DNA from: Schumannella sp. 10F1B-5-1
GTDB taxonomy: Bacteria; Actinomycetota; Actinomycetes; Actinomycetales; Microbacteriaceae
NCBI RefSeq assembly: GCF_006517535.1
Contig: NZ_VHQH01000002.1
Location: forward strand, 1-64,000
Length of the DNA: 64,000 nt
Direction: 5' to 3'
Below are positions 1 to 20,778 of the stretch, in pieces; the first letter of the stretch is position 1; each line of letters starts with the position of its first letter. The notes under the pieces were generated by a model. It searched no databases, was not told where the DNA came from, and was given only the letters and a program-made list of their open reading frames with translations. Both the position numbers and the translations under genes were made by a program.

Positions 1-168
1 GGAACCGGCAACGACGGCCTCGGGAACGACTTCGGGGGCTCCGGAACCGGCAACGACGGGCTCGGGAACGACTTCGGGGGCTCTGGCACCGGCAACGACG
101 GGCTCGGCAGCGACTTCGGCGGCTCCGGAACCGGCAACGACGGGCTCGGGTCCGACTTCGGCGGCAGC
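1..168 (+). repeat. 42-bp in-frame tandem repeat
   Basis: Four direct copies of a 42-base unit start at 1, 43, 85 and 127, and a fifth diverged copy begins at 169. Each unit encodes 14 residues (GTGNDGLGxDFGGS). Differences between copies are mostly at third codon positions, as expected for selected coding repeats. The array may extend beyond the left window edge. Confidence 0.9.
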
Positions 169-852
169 GGCACCGGCGGCGACGGACTCGGCAACGACTG
201 GTTCGGCGACAGCGGGAACGGGGCGGACTCCGGCTGGGGCGGCTCGGGCGCCGGAGGCGGCGACGACTTCGCGGCCGGCGGTGGCGCGGGTGCGGGCGGC
301 GGAAGCGGCGCGGGCGGCGGGTCGTTCGGCGGCTCGAGCGTGGGCGGCGGGGGCGGCGGCTTCGCGCCCGGCAGCGTCGGAGGAGGCTCGGACCTCGGCG
401 GCGGCGCCTCGTTCGGAACCCCCGGCGGCGGCGCGGGCGGCGGAAGCGATGCCTTCGGCGCGAGCGGCGCGGGCAGCGACGGCGGCTTCGGCGCGGGCGG
501 GGGCTCGGGCAACGGGTCCGGCTCCGGCGACGGATCCGGCTCGAACAACGGCGCCTCGGGCGGCGGCATGGGCGGCGGCGGGATGCCGATGATGCCGATG
601 TCTCCGAACAACCAGGCCGCGCGCGACCGCGATCGCGAGCGCAACACCTGGCTCGCCGAGGACGAGGAGATCTGGGGCACGACGAACGCCGACGGCAACG
701 GCGTCATCGGCCTCGGCGAGGAGCGCGAGCCGGTGCAGCCGGCCCACGTTCCGGCCGGCGTCGCGGGAGGCCGCGCACCGGAGGCGAAGCGGCGCGCCGA
801 ATCCAGCGCGGCGGATCAGGCTGCGACAGCGCAGCAGGAGGGAGCAGCGTGA
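1..852 (+). CDS. Gly/Asp/Ser-rich repeat protein of a type VII secretion locus (5' partial)
   Basis: The reading frame is open from the first base, so the N-terminus lies outside the window. The visible 283 residues begin with four 14-residue repeats of the type GTGNDGLGNDFGGS. A Gly/Ala/Ser-rich stretch of about 140 residues follows, then a short conserved-looking tail with NTWLAEDEEIWGT and a charged Ala/Glu end. A Trp-anchored acidic tail of this kind, after a long flexible region, is common in actinobacterial proteins encoded beside WXG100 genes (recalled family pattern, not tested). The stop codon overlaps the start of the next gene (TGATG), so the two are translationally coupled. The protein is probably a secreted or surface partner of the ESX-like system. 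Its function is unknown. Confidence 0.7.
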   Translation, partial: GTGNDGLGNDFGGSGTGNDGLGNDFGGSGTGNDGLGSDFGGSGTGNDGLGSDFGGSGTGGDGLGNDWFGDSGNGADSGWGGSGAGGGDDFAAGGGAGAGGGSGAGGGSFGGSSVGGGGGGFAPGSVGGGSDLGGGASFGTPGGGAGGGSDAFGASGAGSDGGFGAGGGSGNGSGSGDGSGSNNGASGGGMGGGGMPMMPMSPNNQAARDRDRERNTWLAEDEEIWGTTNADGNGVIGLGEEREPVQPAHVPAGVAGGRAPEAKRRAESSAADQAATAQQEGAA

Positions 853-1250
853 TGCAGCTCACCGGAGACGAGATCGAGCAGATGATGGCCGAGGTGCGCC
901 AGACGCACGCCGACCTCGCCGAGCGCGCGGCCGAGGTCGACGCGCTCACCGCGACCGCGACATCCAAGGACCGCGTGCTGAGCGCGACCGTGGACGCCCG
1001 CGGCGTGCTGACCGACCTGAAGATCACGGGCCAGTCGTGGCGCGAGCTGGCGCCGAAGGAGCTGAGCTCGAAGATCGTCGCCATCGTGGCGCAGGCGCAG
1101 CAGGAGGTGCAGGAGCGCGGTCGGGCACTGCTCGCCGACGGCGCCCCCGACGGCCTCGACCCGATGGCCGGGATGCCGTCAGCCGATGAGATGACGTCGA
1201 TGATGCAGGGCCTCGTCGCGCAGTTCGGGGAGGTGCGCCATGACCGATGA
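852..1250 (+). CDS. YbaB/EbfC-like family protein
   Basis: A 132-residue protein with a heptad-rich N-terminal helix (about residues 2-40), a short beta part with the pattern SATVDARGVLTDLKI, and a second helix. This matches the YbaB/EbfC fold seen in nucleoid-associated proteins and in small proteins of actinobacterial ESX loci. Here it is inferred to be a secretion-locus accessory or chaperone rather than a global DNA-binding protein, because it sits between the Gly-rich gene and a WXG100-sized gene. ATG at 852 is preferred over GTG at 849 because GGAGGGAGC lies just upstream and the start overlaps the previous stop. Its own end overlaps the next gene by 11 bases. Confidence 0.75.
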   Translation: MQLTGDEIEQMMAEVRQTHADLAERAAEVDALTATATSKDRVLSATVDARGVLTDLKITGQSWRELAPKELSSKIVAIVAQAQQEVQERGRALLADGAPDGLDPMAGMPSADEMTSMMQGLVAQFGEVRHDR

Positions 1251-1557
1251 CCGCTTCGCCGCCGATCCCGACCGCCTGCGCCAGAGCGCTCAGCGCCTGC
1301 GCGCTCTGCAGAGCCGCGTGCACGGGCTGTCATCGACCGTCGACCAGCTCGCGTCCCGGTACCCGGACGCGGCCGGCGACGGCGACTTCAAGCAGTCGTA
1401 CGACACGAACTACGTGCCCGCCGCGGCCGCCGCGAAGGAGTTCATGACGGCGCTGTCGTCGTCGGTCGAGGAGATCGCCGAGGACACGACGACGGTCGCG
1501 CGCGAGTTCGCCGAGACCGAGGACTCCGCGACCCGCGAGAGCCGGCACCAGATGTAG
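1240..1557 (+). CDS. WXG100-sized helical protein (ESX-type substrate or partner)
   Basis: A 105-residue, Cys-free, almost entirely helical protein. It begins FAADPDRLRQSAQRLRAL, the usual opening of WXG100/EsxA-like proteins in which two helices form a hairpin. The central WxG turn is absent: the region between the helices reads AAGDGDFKQSY. The C-terminal helix ends in a charged tail without an obvious YxxxD/E signal. Size, fold and position directly before a giant protein with a WXG100_2-like N-terminus suggest a heterodimer partner or a co-secreted small protein. This is a family-level inference. The gene overlaps the YbaB-like gene and is followed by a 102-base gap. Confidence 0.7.
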   Translation: MTDDRFAADPDRLRQSAQRLRALQSRVHGLSSTVDQLASRYPDAAGDGDFKQSYDTNYVPAAAAAKEFMTALSSSVEEIAEDTTTVAREFAETEDSATRESRHQM

Positions 1558-1659
1558 CACGATCCGCCGTCGGCAGCGGACCCCGCGCCCGCGGCGCGGT
1601 CGCGAGGACGGTGAACCATCCGGCCTCCGCGACCCGTGTGCAGGGGAGAGGAGGTCGCC

Positions 1660-13671
<12,012 letters not shown>

Positions 13672-13783
13672 GCCGCCCGAGCCGGCGTTCTCCGCCGGAT
13701 CCGCTTCGTCCGGAATCCACCTCGCGCACGGGTGAACCCCCCGCGCCCCGCCGCGCGTGGTCGTGCTGAGGGAAGGAGGCGCC

Positions 13784-16700
13784 GTGACCTCGATCACCGT
13801 GCAGCAGACCGGATTCGGCATCGTGGTCGCCGAGGACGGCGACGCGGATGCGGCGGCGCTGCTCGACGGACTCCCTCCGCTGCGCGCCGCGCGCTACCTG
13901 ACGGCGACCCCCGCCCTGCGGCAGGCGCTGCGCGGTGCGGAGCCCGAGCTCGTCGACGCCGTGCGCCCGCACCTCGACGGCACGGTCGTCGTGCCCGAAG
14001 ACGGTCTCGCCGGCGAGGGCGACGGCGACACCGCATCCGGCAGCACCCGGCTCGCGCAGGCCCTCGGCGTCTCGGTGATCGCACCCGCCGGCCGCTTCAT
14101 CCGCGGCGACGGCACCCTGTTCTCGGTCGGCGGCGGCGACGGCTGGGTCACGCAGAGCCCCCGCGGCGCTCGCGTGCCGGCCGGTCGCCGCTACCCGGCG
14201 CCCGCTTGGCAGGCGCAGCTGCCGCACGATCTGAAGGGCGCCGCGCACATCCCCGCCGGCCTCTGGATCACCTCGGGCACCGCCGCCCGGCACGCCGTGA
14301 GGCTGGCCGGCATCGCCGTGCGCGAGCGGCAGCTGCTCGTGGTGGTCGGCAGCCCCTCCGAGACCCCGCCGACCGTCGAGCGACTGCTCGCCGTGCTGCG
14401 GTCGCTGCCCGACGCAGCACGGTCGTCGGTGGTGCTCGCCGGATTCGGCGCGGAGAGCCTGCCGCTCGAGACCGTGCGCCGGCTGGCCGAGGAGCTCGGT
14501 CGGCCCCTGCGGGTCGCTCACGGCGTCGAGATCGACGGCCGGCCCGTGCGCATCGACGGCGAGGCCGAGGAGCTGCCCGCGACCTTCGCGCTCGAGAGCG
14601 TCTGCGCGCCCGACGGCGCCGTGACGCTCGAGCGCTGGGCTCCCCCGCCGGGACTTGTGAGCGACGGCGGCGGCGCGAGCTTCGGTCTCGGCACGACCCG
14701 CAAGTCCCGCGGGCGACTCGGTGACACCTGGGTCGTGGATGTCGTGGCCGCCGGGCTCGTCGTGCGCCCGGCGAGCGAGCCCCGCGCCGACACCGCCGAG
14801 CTGCGGGCCCCCGCGGGCGCGCTCGGCATCTTCGTGCAGGGCGACGGCGCCGGGCGCGCCGAGGCGCTGCCCGCTCTGCTCGCGCCGCTGCGGGAGCGTC
14901 TCGAGCAGGGCGGCTCGGTGAGCATCCACCCGCTGGATGCCGCGGGTCGCCGCCTCGTGCGCGACGCCTACCCCGGGCAGTGGGCGCCGACCGAGGCGCT
15001 CGCGATCACCGCCGACGGCCGGCTGGTCGCGGCGACCGCCGACGCGAGCGGCGACACCGACCTTCCGCTCGAGGAGCGGCCGCAGGAGATCGCGGAGCTC
15101 GAGGCCGCCGAGCTGGATGCCGCCGCGGACGAGGCGGAGGGAACGGAGGCGCAGGGCGCGATCGCCGAGGCCGTGGATGCGACCCTCGAGTCCGGCGCCG
15201 CGGACGATCTGTTCGATCAGATCGATCCTCTCGACGACCGCGACAGCCTCGACGACACCATCGAGATCGACGTCGACGCGGCCGACACGATCGAGGTGCG
15301 ACCGCGGGCGACGACCGAGCCGCGGTCTCCGCGCGACGCGCACCGCGCGGTGGCGCCGCGGACGGCGACCGTCACGGCGGTGGCGACCGTCCCGGCCCCT
15401 GCACCGGACGCGACGGCGACCGTGGACCCCGTGGTCGGCGGCGAGACCCTCGCGCCGACCGGGCGACGAGGCATCGGAGCGGCGGGTCGACGCGCCCGCG
15501 AGGCCATCGTCGCCGCGGTGACGAGCGCACCCGATTCCGGCTCCGCCGATCGAGCCGCCGGGTCGGCCCCGGTGCCGCCCGTTCCTCCCGTTCCGCCGCG
15601 AGCTCCCGCCCCCTCGCCGTGGGCGGCGACGCCGGCGGCGTCCGCGACGAGCTCCGAGCCGGACCTGCCGGCGCCCCGTCCCGCCGCCGCGCACGTCGGC
15701 ACGACCACCGCGACCACTGCGACGACCGCGACGGCCGCAGCAGCTGCCGAGGCGCCGTCGACGCCGGGTCGCTCCGCGAGCGATGCGCTCACGCGGGCGC
15801 TGCAGGGATCGGCCGCGACCCGCCTGATCGGCACCGCACCGCGCGATGCCGGCACCGGCACCCCGGATCGCGCGGCAGCCGCGTCGACTCCGGCCGCATC
15901 CACACCAGCCGAGGTCGCACCTCCCGCCCCGGCCACGGCGACCGCCGGCGCCGTCGACACCCGCTCCCCCGAGCCGGTCTCGGCAGCCACGAGGACGACG
16001 CCGAGCGCGTCGGGCACGTCGACGGCCGCGTCCGCCGCGAGCACTCCCGCCGCTCCCGAGCGCCCCGCCCCCACGACGGCCGAGCAGCTCCCCGCCGACG
16101 AGTCCCCCGAGGCCGCGACGGCGCGCGAGCAGGCACCCGAGCCCGCCCGCCCGAGCCGCCGCGCATCCACCGTCGACGTGCCGATCGGCGCGAGCTCGAC
16201 CTCCGACCAGCGCCACCGCGTGCGCACGACGCTCGGCTCGCGCTATGACGTCGCGAGCCGCACCGTCTCGCAGCTGCTCGCGCAGCAGCCGGGCATGCGC
16301 GTCGCCGCGGGCGACCGCTCGGCGATGCTCACCGGGCTGTCGCTCGTGCGGGTCTTCGCGACCGAGCCGCATGGCGACTACGACCTCGACTTCCACACCT
16401 GCCTCGCCGAGGGGCTCGCGATGCTGCCCACGGCCCGCTCGGTCGTGGTCCGCGGCGTTCCCGCCGGGATCGACGCGACCCCCGGATCCACGCTGCGGCT
16501 GCGCACGCCGCTCGTCGCCGCGGCCGCGAACGGTCCCGCGACCGGCCCGGCCGAGGCCCTGATCTGGACGACGAGCGGGCGCCGACTCGACCGCGTGCTG
16601 CACGGATCGGCCGGAGCGGCCGACGTCGTGCTCCCCGCCGGCACCCGCCTGCGCGTGCTCGGCACGGCCGACGGATCGGCGTCGCGGCTGCTGCTCGCCG

Positions 16701-16819
16701 AGGAGGGCGCCGACGCCGAGCTCGCCCTCGCCCGACTCCAGGCCGCGGCCGAGGCGCGCGGCGACCTCGGCGCGCATGCCGACGACCGCTGGTTCGGCGA
16801 CCTCCCGTCGGCCGCATGA
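13784..16819 (+). CDS. Secretion-locus protein with C-terminal ADP-ribosyltransferase-like domain
   Basis: GTG at 13784 is preferred because GGAAGGAGGC lies just upstream, which gives 1011 residues. Residues 1-480 form a mostly globular alpha/beta region that I do not recognise. Residues about 480-800 are Ala/Pro/Thr-rich and disordered. The last 200 residues are again folded. They carry the order VVVRGV (R890), a hydrophobic central segment, LIWTTSGRRLDRVL and ADVVLPAGTRLRVL, which resembles the Arg / Ser / Glu-Val-x-x-P-A-G-T layout of actinobacterial ADP-ribosyltransferases. The position where active enzymes have the catalytic ExE reads ADV (D947), so the domain looks inactive or altered. 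It sits 112 bases after the giant gene and overlaps the next reading frame by a few bases, consistent with one operon. Confidence 0.6.
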   Translation: MTSITVQQTGFGIVVAEDGDADAAALLDGLPPLRAARYLTATPALRQALRGAEPELVDAVRPHLDGTVVVPEDGLAGEGDGDTASGSTRLAQALGVSVIAPAGRFIRGDGTLFSVGGGDGWVTQSPRGARVPAGRRYPAPAWQAQLPHDLKGAAHIPAGLWITSGTAARHAVRLAGIAVRERQLLVVVGSPSETPPTVERLLAVLRSLPDAARSSVVLAGFGAESLPLETVRRLAEELGRPLRVAHGVEIDGRPVRIDGEAEELPATFALESVCAPDGAVTLERWAPPPGLVSDGGGASFGLGTTRKSRGRLGDTWVVDVVAAGLVVRPASEPRADTAELRAPAGALGIFVQGDGAGRAEALPALLAPLRERLEQGGSVSIHPLDAAGRRLVRDAYPGQWAPTEALAITADGRLVAATADASGDTDLPLEERPQEIAELEAAELDAAADEAEGTEAQGAIAEAVDATLESGAADDLFDQIDPLDDRDSLDDTIEIDVDAADTIEVRPRATTEPRSPRDAHRAVAPRTATVTAVATVPAPAPDATATVDPVVGGETLAPTGRRGIGAAGRRAREAIVAAVTSAPDSGSADRAAGSAPVPPVPPVPPRAPAPSPWAATPAASATSSEPDLPAPRPAAAHVGTTTATTATTATAAAAAEAPSTPGRSASDALTRALQGSAATRLIGTAPRDAGTGTPDRAAAASTPAASTPAEVAPPAPATATAGAVDTRSPEPVSAATRTTPSASGTSTAASAASTPAAPERPAPTTAEQLPADESPEAATAREQAPEPARPSRRASTVDVPIGASSTSDQRHRVRTTLGSRYDVASRTVSQLLAQQPGMRVAAGDRSAMLTGLSLVRVFATEPHGDYDLDFHTCLAEGLAMLPTARSVVVRGVPAGIDATPGSTLRLRTPLVAAAANGPATGPAEALIWTTSGRRLDRVLHGSAGAADVVLPAGTRLRVLGTADGSASRLLLAEEGADAELALARLQAAAEARGDLGAHADDRWFGDLPSAA

Positions 16820-16830
16820 GGAGCGACGCC

Positions 16831-17664
16831 ATGACCTCCGAGCGCCCCGCCCACCCGAGCGACCGCGTCACGACGGCGCGATCGCGGTTCGCGCCGCCCG
16901 TGCCCGACGCGGACGCGGCGGCGGATGCGGTCGACGCCTCCGAGCCGATCGGCTTCGCCGACGTCGACCCGTCGGAGGTATCCACCCCCGACGCGCACAC
17001 CGTCGAGCCCGGGCACGACATGGCCCACGAGCCCGTCGAGACCCCGACGGCCGGCGAGACGCCGATGGCCGGCGGCCCCGACGCCCTCGGCGCGCCCCAC
17101 GTCCCCCGCGACGACAGCCCCGACGACAGCAGCGACCCGGAGCCGGCCTCACCCGATCAGGCCGGCTCCGAGGTCGCGTCGCCGTCCGCCGCCGAGCCCC
17201 TCGGCGACCGCGTGCGCACGCTGGTGCGCGACCTCGGCCGACGCCTCTCGCTGCGCCGCACCCCGCCGCCGCCTCGGGTCGCCCGCGTCTTCGACGGGCA
17301 TCGCGACGGCATCCCGAGCTTCGCCCCCGAGCGGCCGGTGATCGTCGACCAGGCCGAGCGGGATGCGCTGCTCACGCTGCTGCGCTCGGGCTCGGTGCTC
17401 GTGCACGCGTCGCGTCCGCTGCGCGACGACCTCGGCGACCTCGACGCCGCCGTGCCGGCCGACCTGCGCTCCGACGGCACCTGGATCTGGAGCGACGCCG
17501 TCGCCTACTACCTCGAGCACCACTGGATCGCACCGGACACCGAGCTCGTCGCGCACCTGCGCGCAGCCGGCCCGGCGGCGCCGCTCGACGCGGCGACGTG
17601 GCGGCGCCTCTCGGCCGCCATCCGCCCCGACGCCTGGGAGGGCACGACATGGCCACTCGACTGA
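16831..17664 (+). CDS. Uncharacterised protein of the secretion locus
   Basis: A 277-residue protein from ATG 16831, which has GAGGAG at suitable spacing. An ATG at 16816 overlapping the previous stop is the alternative. Residues 1-125 are acidic, Pro/Ala-rich and disordered. The C-terminal 150 residues look folded, starting with a basic helix (LVRDLGRRLSLRR) and containing VIVDQAERDALLTLL, then WIWSDAVAYYLEHH and VAHLRAAG. No signal peptide or membrane segment is visible. I do not recognise the family. It lies between the ART-like gene and the AAA+ gene, and its 3' end overlaps the AAA+ gene by 16 bases, so it is probably co-translated and may be an adaptor or cytosolic partner (inference). 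Confidence 0.65.
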   Translation: MTSERPAHPSDRVTTARSRFAPPVPDADAAADAVDASEPIGFADVDPSEVSTPDAHTVEPGHDMAHEPVETPTAGETPMAGGPDALGAPHVPRDDSPDDSSDPEPASPDQAGSEVASPSAAEPLGDRVRTLVRDLGRRLSLRRTPPPPRVARVFDGHRDGIPSFAPERPVIVDQAERDALLTLLRSGSVLVHASRPLRDDLGDLDAAVPADLRSDGTWIWSDAVAYYLEHHWIAPDTELVAHLRAAGPAAPLDAATWRRLSAAIRPDAWEGTTWPLD

Positions 17665-20651
17665 TCGCCCAGGACCGCGCGGTGCTCACGGTCGCCGCCG
17701 ACAACCCCGACTGCCACCAGACCATCGCCTCGGCGCTCGCCTCGGCGAACGACGGCGACGTCATCTCGATCCGACCCGGGGTGTACCGGGAGTCGGTCAC
17801 GATCGACCGCGCCGTGTCGCTGTCGGGCGTCGGCGACGCCGGCGAGGTGCGCATCGAGGGCCCCTCCGGCCCCGCTGTGCGCAGCGCCGCCGTCGACGTG
17901 CGGGTGTCGGGCGTCACGCTCGCCCGTGCCGAGGGCGACGTGGCGGTCGACGTCGAGTCGGGTGCCGTCTCGCTCGACGACTGCACGATCGAGGCGTCGA
18001 CCGAGGTGGCCGTCGTCGTGCGGGCCGAGGCGCTGCTGACGATGCACGACTCGGCGGTGGCGAACGCGGGCGGCGCGGGCGTGCTCGTCTACGAGGGCGG
18101 CAAGACCGAGATCTCGGGCGGTCGGCTGCACGACATCGCCACCACGGCGCTCGTCGTGCGCGGGCCGAGCTCCGCGCGGGTCGCCGACCTCGACGTGCAG
18201 ACGGCCCAGGGCGGCCTGCTCGCCGCCGACGGCGCGCAGCTGTCGCTCGTGCGCGGCACGATCGGCACCATCGCGAACGCGGCCATCACGATCGAGGGCG
18301 GTGCGAGCCTGGATGCCGCCGGCACCGTGGTCGCCGACGGCGAGGGCATCGGCCTGCTGGTCACGACCGGCGGATCGGCATCGCTCGCCGACGTGACCCT
18401 GCGCCGCCTCGGCGGGCAGGGCGTGGTCGGCATGGCGGATGCGCGCATCGAGCTCGCGGGCGTCACGATCGAGCACGGCGCCACGCACGCGCTGCACCTC
18501 ATCGACGGCGCCCGGCTCACGGCGGAGCGCTGCGAGCTGCGCTCGGCCGGCCACGACGCCGTGGTCGTCGCGGGCACGGCGTCGCTCGCGCTGGCCGACT
18601 CCACGATCGAGCGACCGGCCGGCACGGGCGCGACGGCGTCCGACGAGGCGACCGTCACCTTCACGAACGTGCGCATCGTCGACGCCGAGGGCGAGGCGGC
18701 CGTCGCGCGCGACACGGCCCGGTTCGTCGTCGAAGGCGGCGCGGTGCGGGGCGGTCGGCTCGGCTTCGCCTGGGAGGACTCGGCGACCGGCGCGCTGCGG
18801 GGGACCCGCATCCGGGATGTCGACGGCGAGGCGGTGCGCGTCGATCCCGACGCCGACGTCGAGGTCGACCGGCGCGAGGGCGACCAGGACGACGAGCAGG
18901 ACGGGGCCCCCGCGACGCCGCAGACGAGCGCCGAACCGGCGCGCGCCGACGCGGCGGAGCCCGGCCCGTCGGGCGAGAGCGAGCTCGACCGGATGCTGGC
19001 CGAGCTCGACCAGCTCGTCGGCCTCGACAGCGTCAAGCGCCAGGTCGAGACCCTCGTGCGCATGCACCAGATGGCCGAGCGCCGCGCCGAGGCCGGGCTG
19101 CCCTCGCCGCCCGTGTCGCGGCACCTCGTCTTCGCCGGCTCGCCCGGAACCGGCAAGACGACCGTCGCGCGACTGTACGGCCGCATCCTCGCCGCCCTCG
19201 GTGTGGTGCGCACCGGACAGCTCGTCGAGGTCGCCCGCCCCGACCTCGTGGCCGCCGTGATCGGCGGCACGGCGATCAAGACGGCCGAGATGTTCCAGAA
19301 GGCGCTCGGCGGCGTGCTGTTCATCGACGAGGCCTACGCCCTGTCGAAGGACTCGGGATCGAGCAACGACTTCGGCGGCGAGGCGATCGACACGCTCGTG
19401 AAGCTCATGGAGGACCACCGCGACGACGTCGTCGTGATCGTCGCCGGCTACACGAACGACATGCGCACCTTCATGGCCGCGAACCCGGGCCTGTCGTCGC
19501 GCTTCTCGCGCACGATCGAGTTCACCGACTACTCCTCGGCCGAGATGGTCACGATCGTCGAGGGGCTCTGCAGCGCGAACCACTACAGCCTCGAGTTCGA
19601 GACGCGCGCGGCGCTGCACGACTACTTCACGAAGCTGCCGCGCGACGAGACCTTCGGCAACGGCCGCACGGCCCGCAAGGTGTTCGAGGAGATGCTCGGG
19701 CGGCAGGCCTACCGCCTCGGCAACGCCGACGCCGTGGATGCGCTCACCCTGACGAGACTGGTGCCCGACGATCTCGGGCCCCTGCCCGGCTCGTCGATCG
19801 GGGCCGGCGTCGGCCGCGTCGACGAGGAGCGCGTGGATCAGCTGCTCGGCACGCTGCGCGAGCTCGTCGGCCTCGACGACGTGAAGGCCGAGGTCGAGGG
19901 GATGGTCGATCTGCTGACCTCCGCGCGACGCCGTCAAGCCGCCGGGCTGCCCGCCCCGTCCCTCAGCCGGCACCTGATCTTCGCCGGCCCTCCCGGCACC
20001 GGGAAGACGACCGTCGCGCGTCTCTACGGCTCGCTGCTGACCGCGCTCGGTGTGCTCGCCCAGGGGCAGGTGACCGAGGTGTCGCGCGCCGACCTGGTCG
20101 GCGAGTACGTCGGCCACACGGCCCGCCGCACGACGGAGGCCTTCGACCGCGCCCGCGGCGGCGTGCTGTTCATCGACGAGGCCTACACGCTGGCCTCGGG
20201 CGGCGGCAGCGGCGCCGACTTCGGCAAGGAGTCGGTCGACACCCTCGTGAAGCTCATGGAGGACCACCGCGACGAGGTCGTCGTGATCGCGGCCGGCTAC
20301 GAGCGCGAGATGGACCAGTTCCTCGCGACCAACCCCGGCCTCGACTCCCGCTTCTCGCACCGCGTGCGGTTCGCCAACTACACGCCCGACGAGCTCGTGA
20401 CGATCGTGAACCAGCACGCCACCGGGTCCGGCTACGAGTGCACCGGCCCGACCGTGGCCGCGCTGCGCGGTCACTTCACGGCCGTCGACCGCACCGCATC
20501 CTTCGGCAACGGCCGCTACGCACGGCAGGTCATGGATGCCGCGATCGCGAACCACGCGCGCCGCACCCGCGGGATCGAGGACCCGACCATGGACGACCTC
20601 GTGCTGCTGCTGCCCGAGGACGTGCCGTCGCCGGAGGCGATCGGGGCCTGA
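17649..20651 (+). CDS. Beta-helix protein fused to tandem CbbX/EccA-type AAA+ ATPases
   Basis: A 1000-residue protein. Residues about 15-410 form right-handed parallel beta-helix repeats (a run of short G-V-x-I/V-x-D-x-T units, beginning with a pectin-lyase-like ISIRPGVYRESVTI). A charged linker at about 415-440 follows. AAA+ domain 1 has Walker A GSPGTGKTT (497-505) and Walker B VLFIDEA. Domain 2 has Walker A GPPGTGKTT (780-788) and Walker B VLFIDEA. Both have the sensor pattern NPGLxSRFS typical of the CbbX/EccA/SpoVK group. EccA-type ATPases act in the cytosol on ESX substrates, so I infer a role in substrate recognition or remodelling, with the beta-helix replacing the usual TPR-like N-terminal part of EccA. 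It is the last gene of the + strand block and ends before a strong hairpin. Confidence 0.85.
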   Translation: MATRLIAQDRAVLTVAADNPDCHQTIASALASANDGDVISIRPGVYRESVTIDRAVSLSGVGDAGEVRIEGPSGPAVRSAAVDVRVSGVTLARAEGDVAVDVESGAVSLDDCTIEASTEVAVVVRAEALLTMHDSAVANAGGAGVLVYEGGKTEISGGRLHDIATTALVVRGPSSARVADLDVQTAQGGLLAADGAQLSLVRGTIGTIANAAITIEGGASLDAAGTVVADGEGIGLLVTTGGSASLADVTLRRLGGQGVVGMADARIELAGVTIEHGATHALHLIDGARLTAERCELRSAGHDAVVVAGTASLALADSTIERPAGTGATASDEATVTFTNVRIVDAEGEAAVARDTARFVVEGGAVRGGRLGFAWEDSATGALRGTRIRDVDGEAVRVDPDADVEVDRREGDQDDEQDGAPATPQTSAEPARADAAEPGPSGESELDRMLAELDQLVGLDSVKRQVETLVRMHQMAERRAEAGLPSPPVSRHLVFAGSPGTGKTTVARLYGRILAALGVVRTGQLVEVARPDLVAAVIGGTAIKTAEMFQKALGGVLFIDEAYALSKDSGSSNDFGGEAIDTLVKLMEDHRDDVVVIVAGYTNDMRTFMAANPGLSSRFSRTIEFTDYSSAEMVTIVEGLCSANHYSLEFETRAALHDYFTKLPRDETFGNGRTARKVFEEMLGRQAYRLGNADAVDALTLTRLVPDDLGPLPGSSIGAGVGRVDEERVDQLLGTLRELVGLDDVKAEVEGMVDLLTSARRRQAAGLPAPSLSRHLIFAGPPGTGKTTVARLYGSLLTALGVLAQGQVTEVSRADLVGEYVGHTARRTTEAFDRARGGVLFIDEAYTLASGGGSGADFGKESVDTLVKLMEDHRDEVVVIAAGYEREMDQFLATNPGLDSRFSHRVRFANYTPDELVTIVNQHATGSGYECTGPTVAALRGHFTAVDRTASFGNGRYARQVMDAAIANHARRTRGIEDPTMDDLVLLLPEDVPSPEAIGA

Positions 20652-20714
20652 TCGCTGCGCCGGGCGCGGGACACGCATCCACCCCGGACACGGCGATGGA
20701 GACCGCCATGGACG

Positions 20715-20754
20715 CGGCGATGCCCGCCGGGCCGGAGCCGGGCGGGCATCGCCG
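20715..20754. terminator. Bidirectional hairpin between convergent genes
   Basis: Perfect 14-bp arms (20715-20728 and 20741-20754, CGGCGATGCCCGCC and its complement) with a 12-base loop that can itself pair. It lies between the AAA+ gene and the convergent sigma-factor gene. There is no T tract on either side, which is usual for high-GC actinobacterial terminators. Confidence 0.7.
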
Positions 20755-20778
20755 AGGTACGCGGAAGAGCGGTGCGGA

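Noticed and set aside
1-168. Tandem 42-bp repeats as a possible CRISPR array
   Set aside because: There are no unique spacers; the units are contiguous, in frame and coding.
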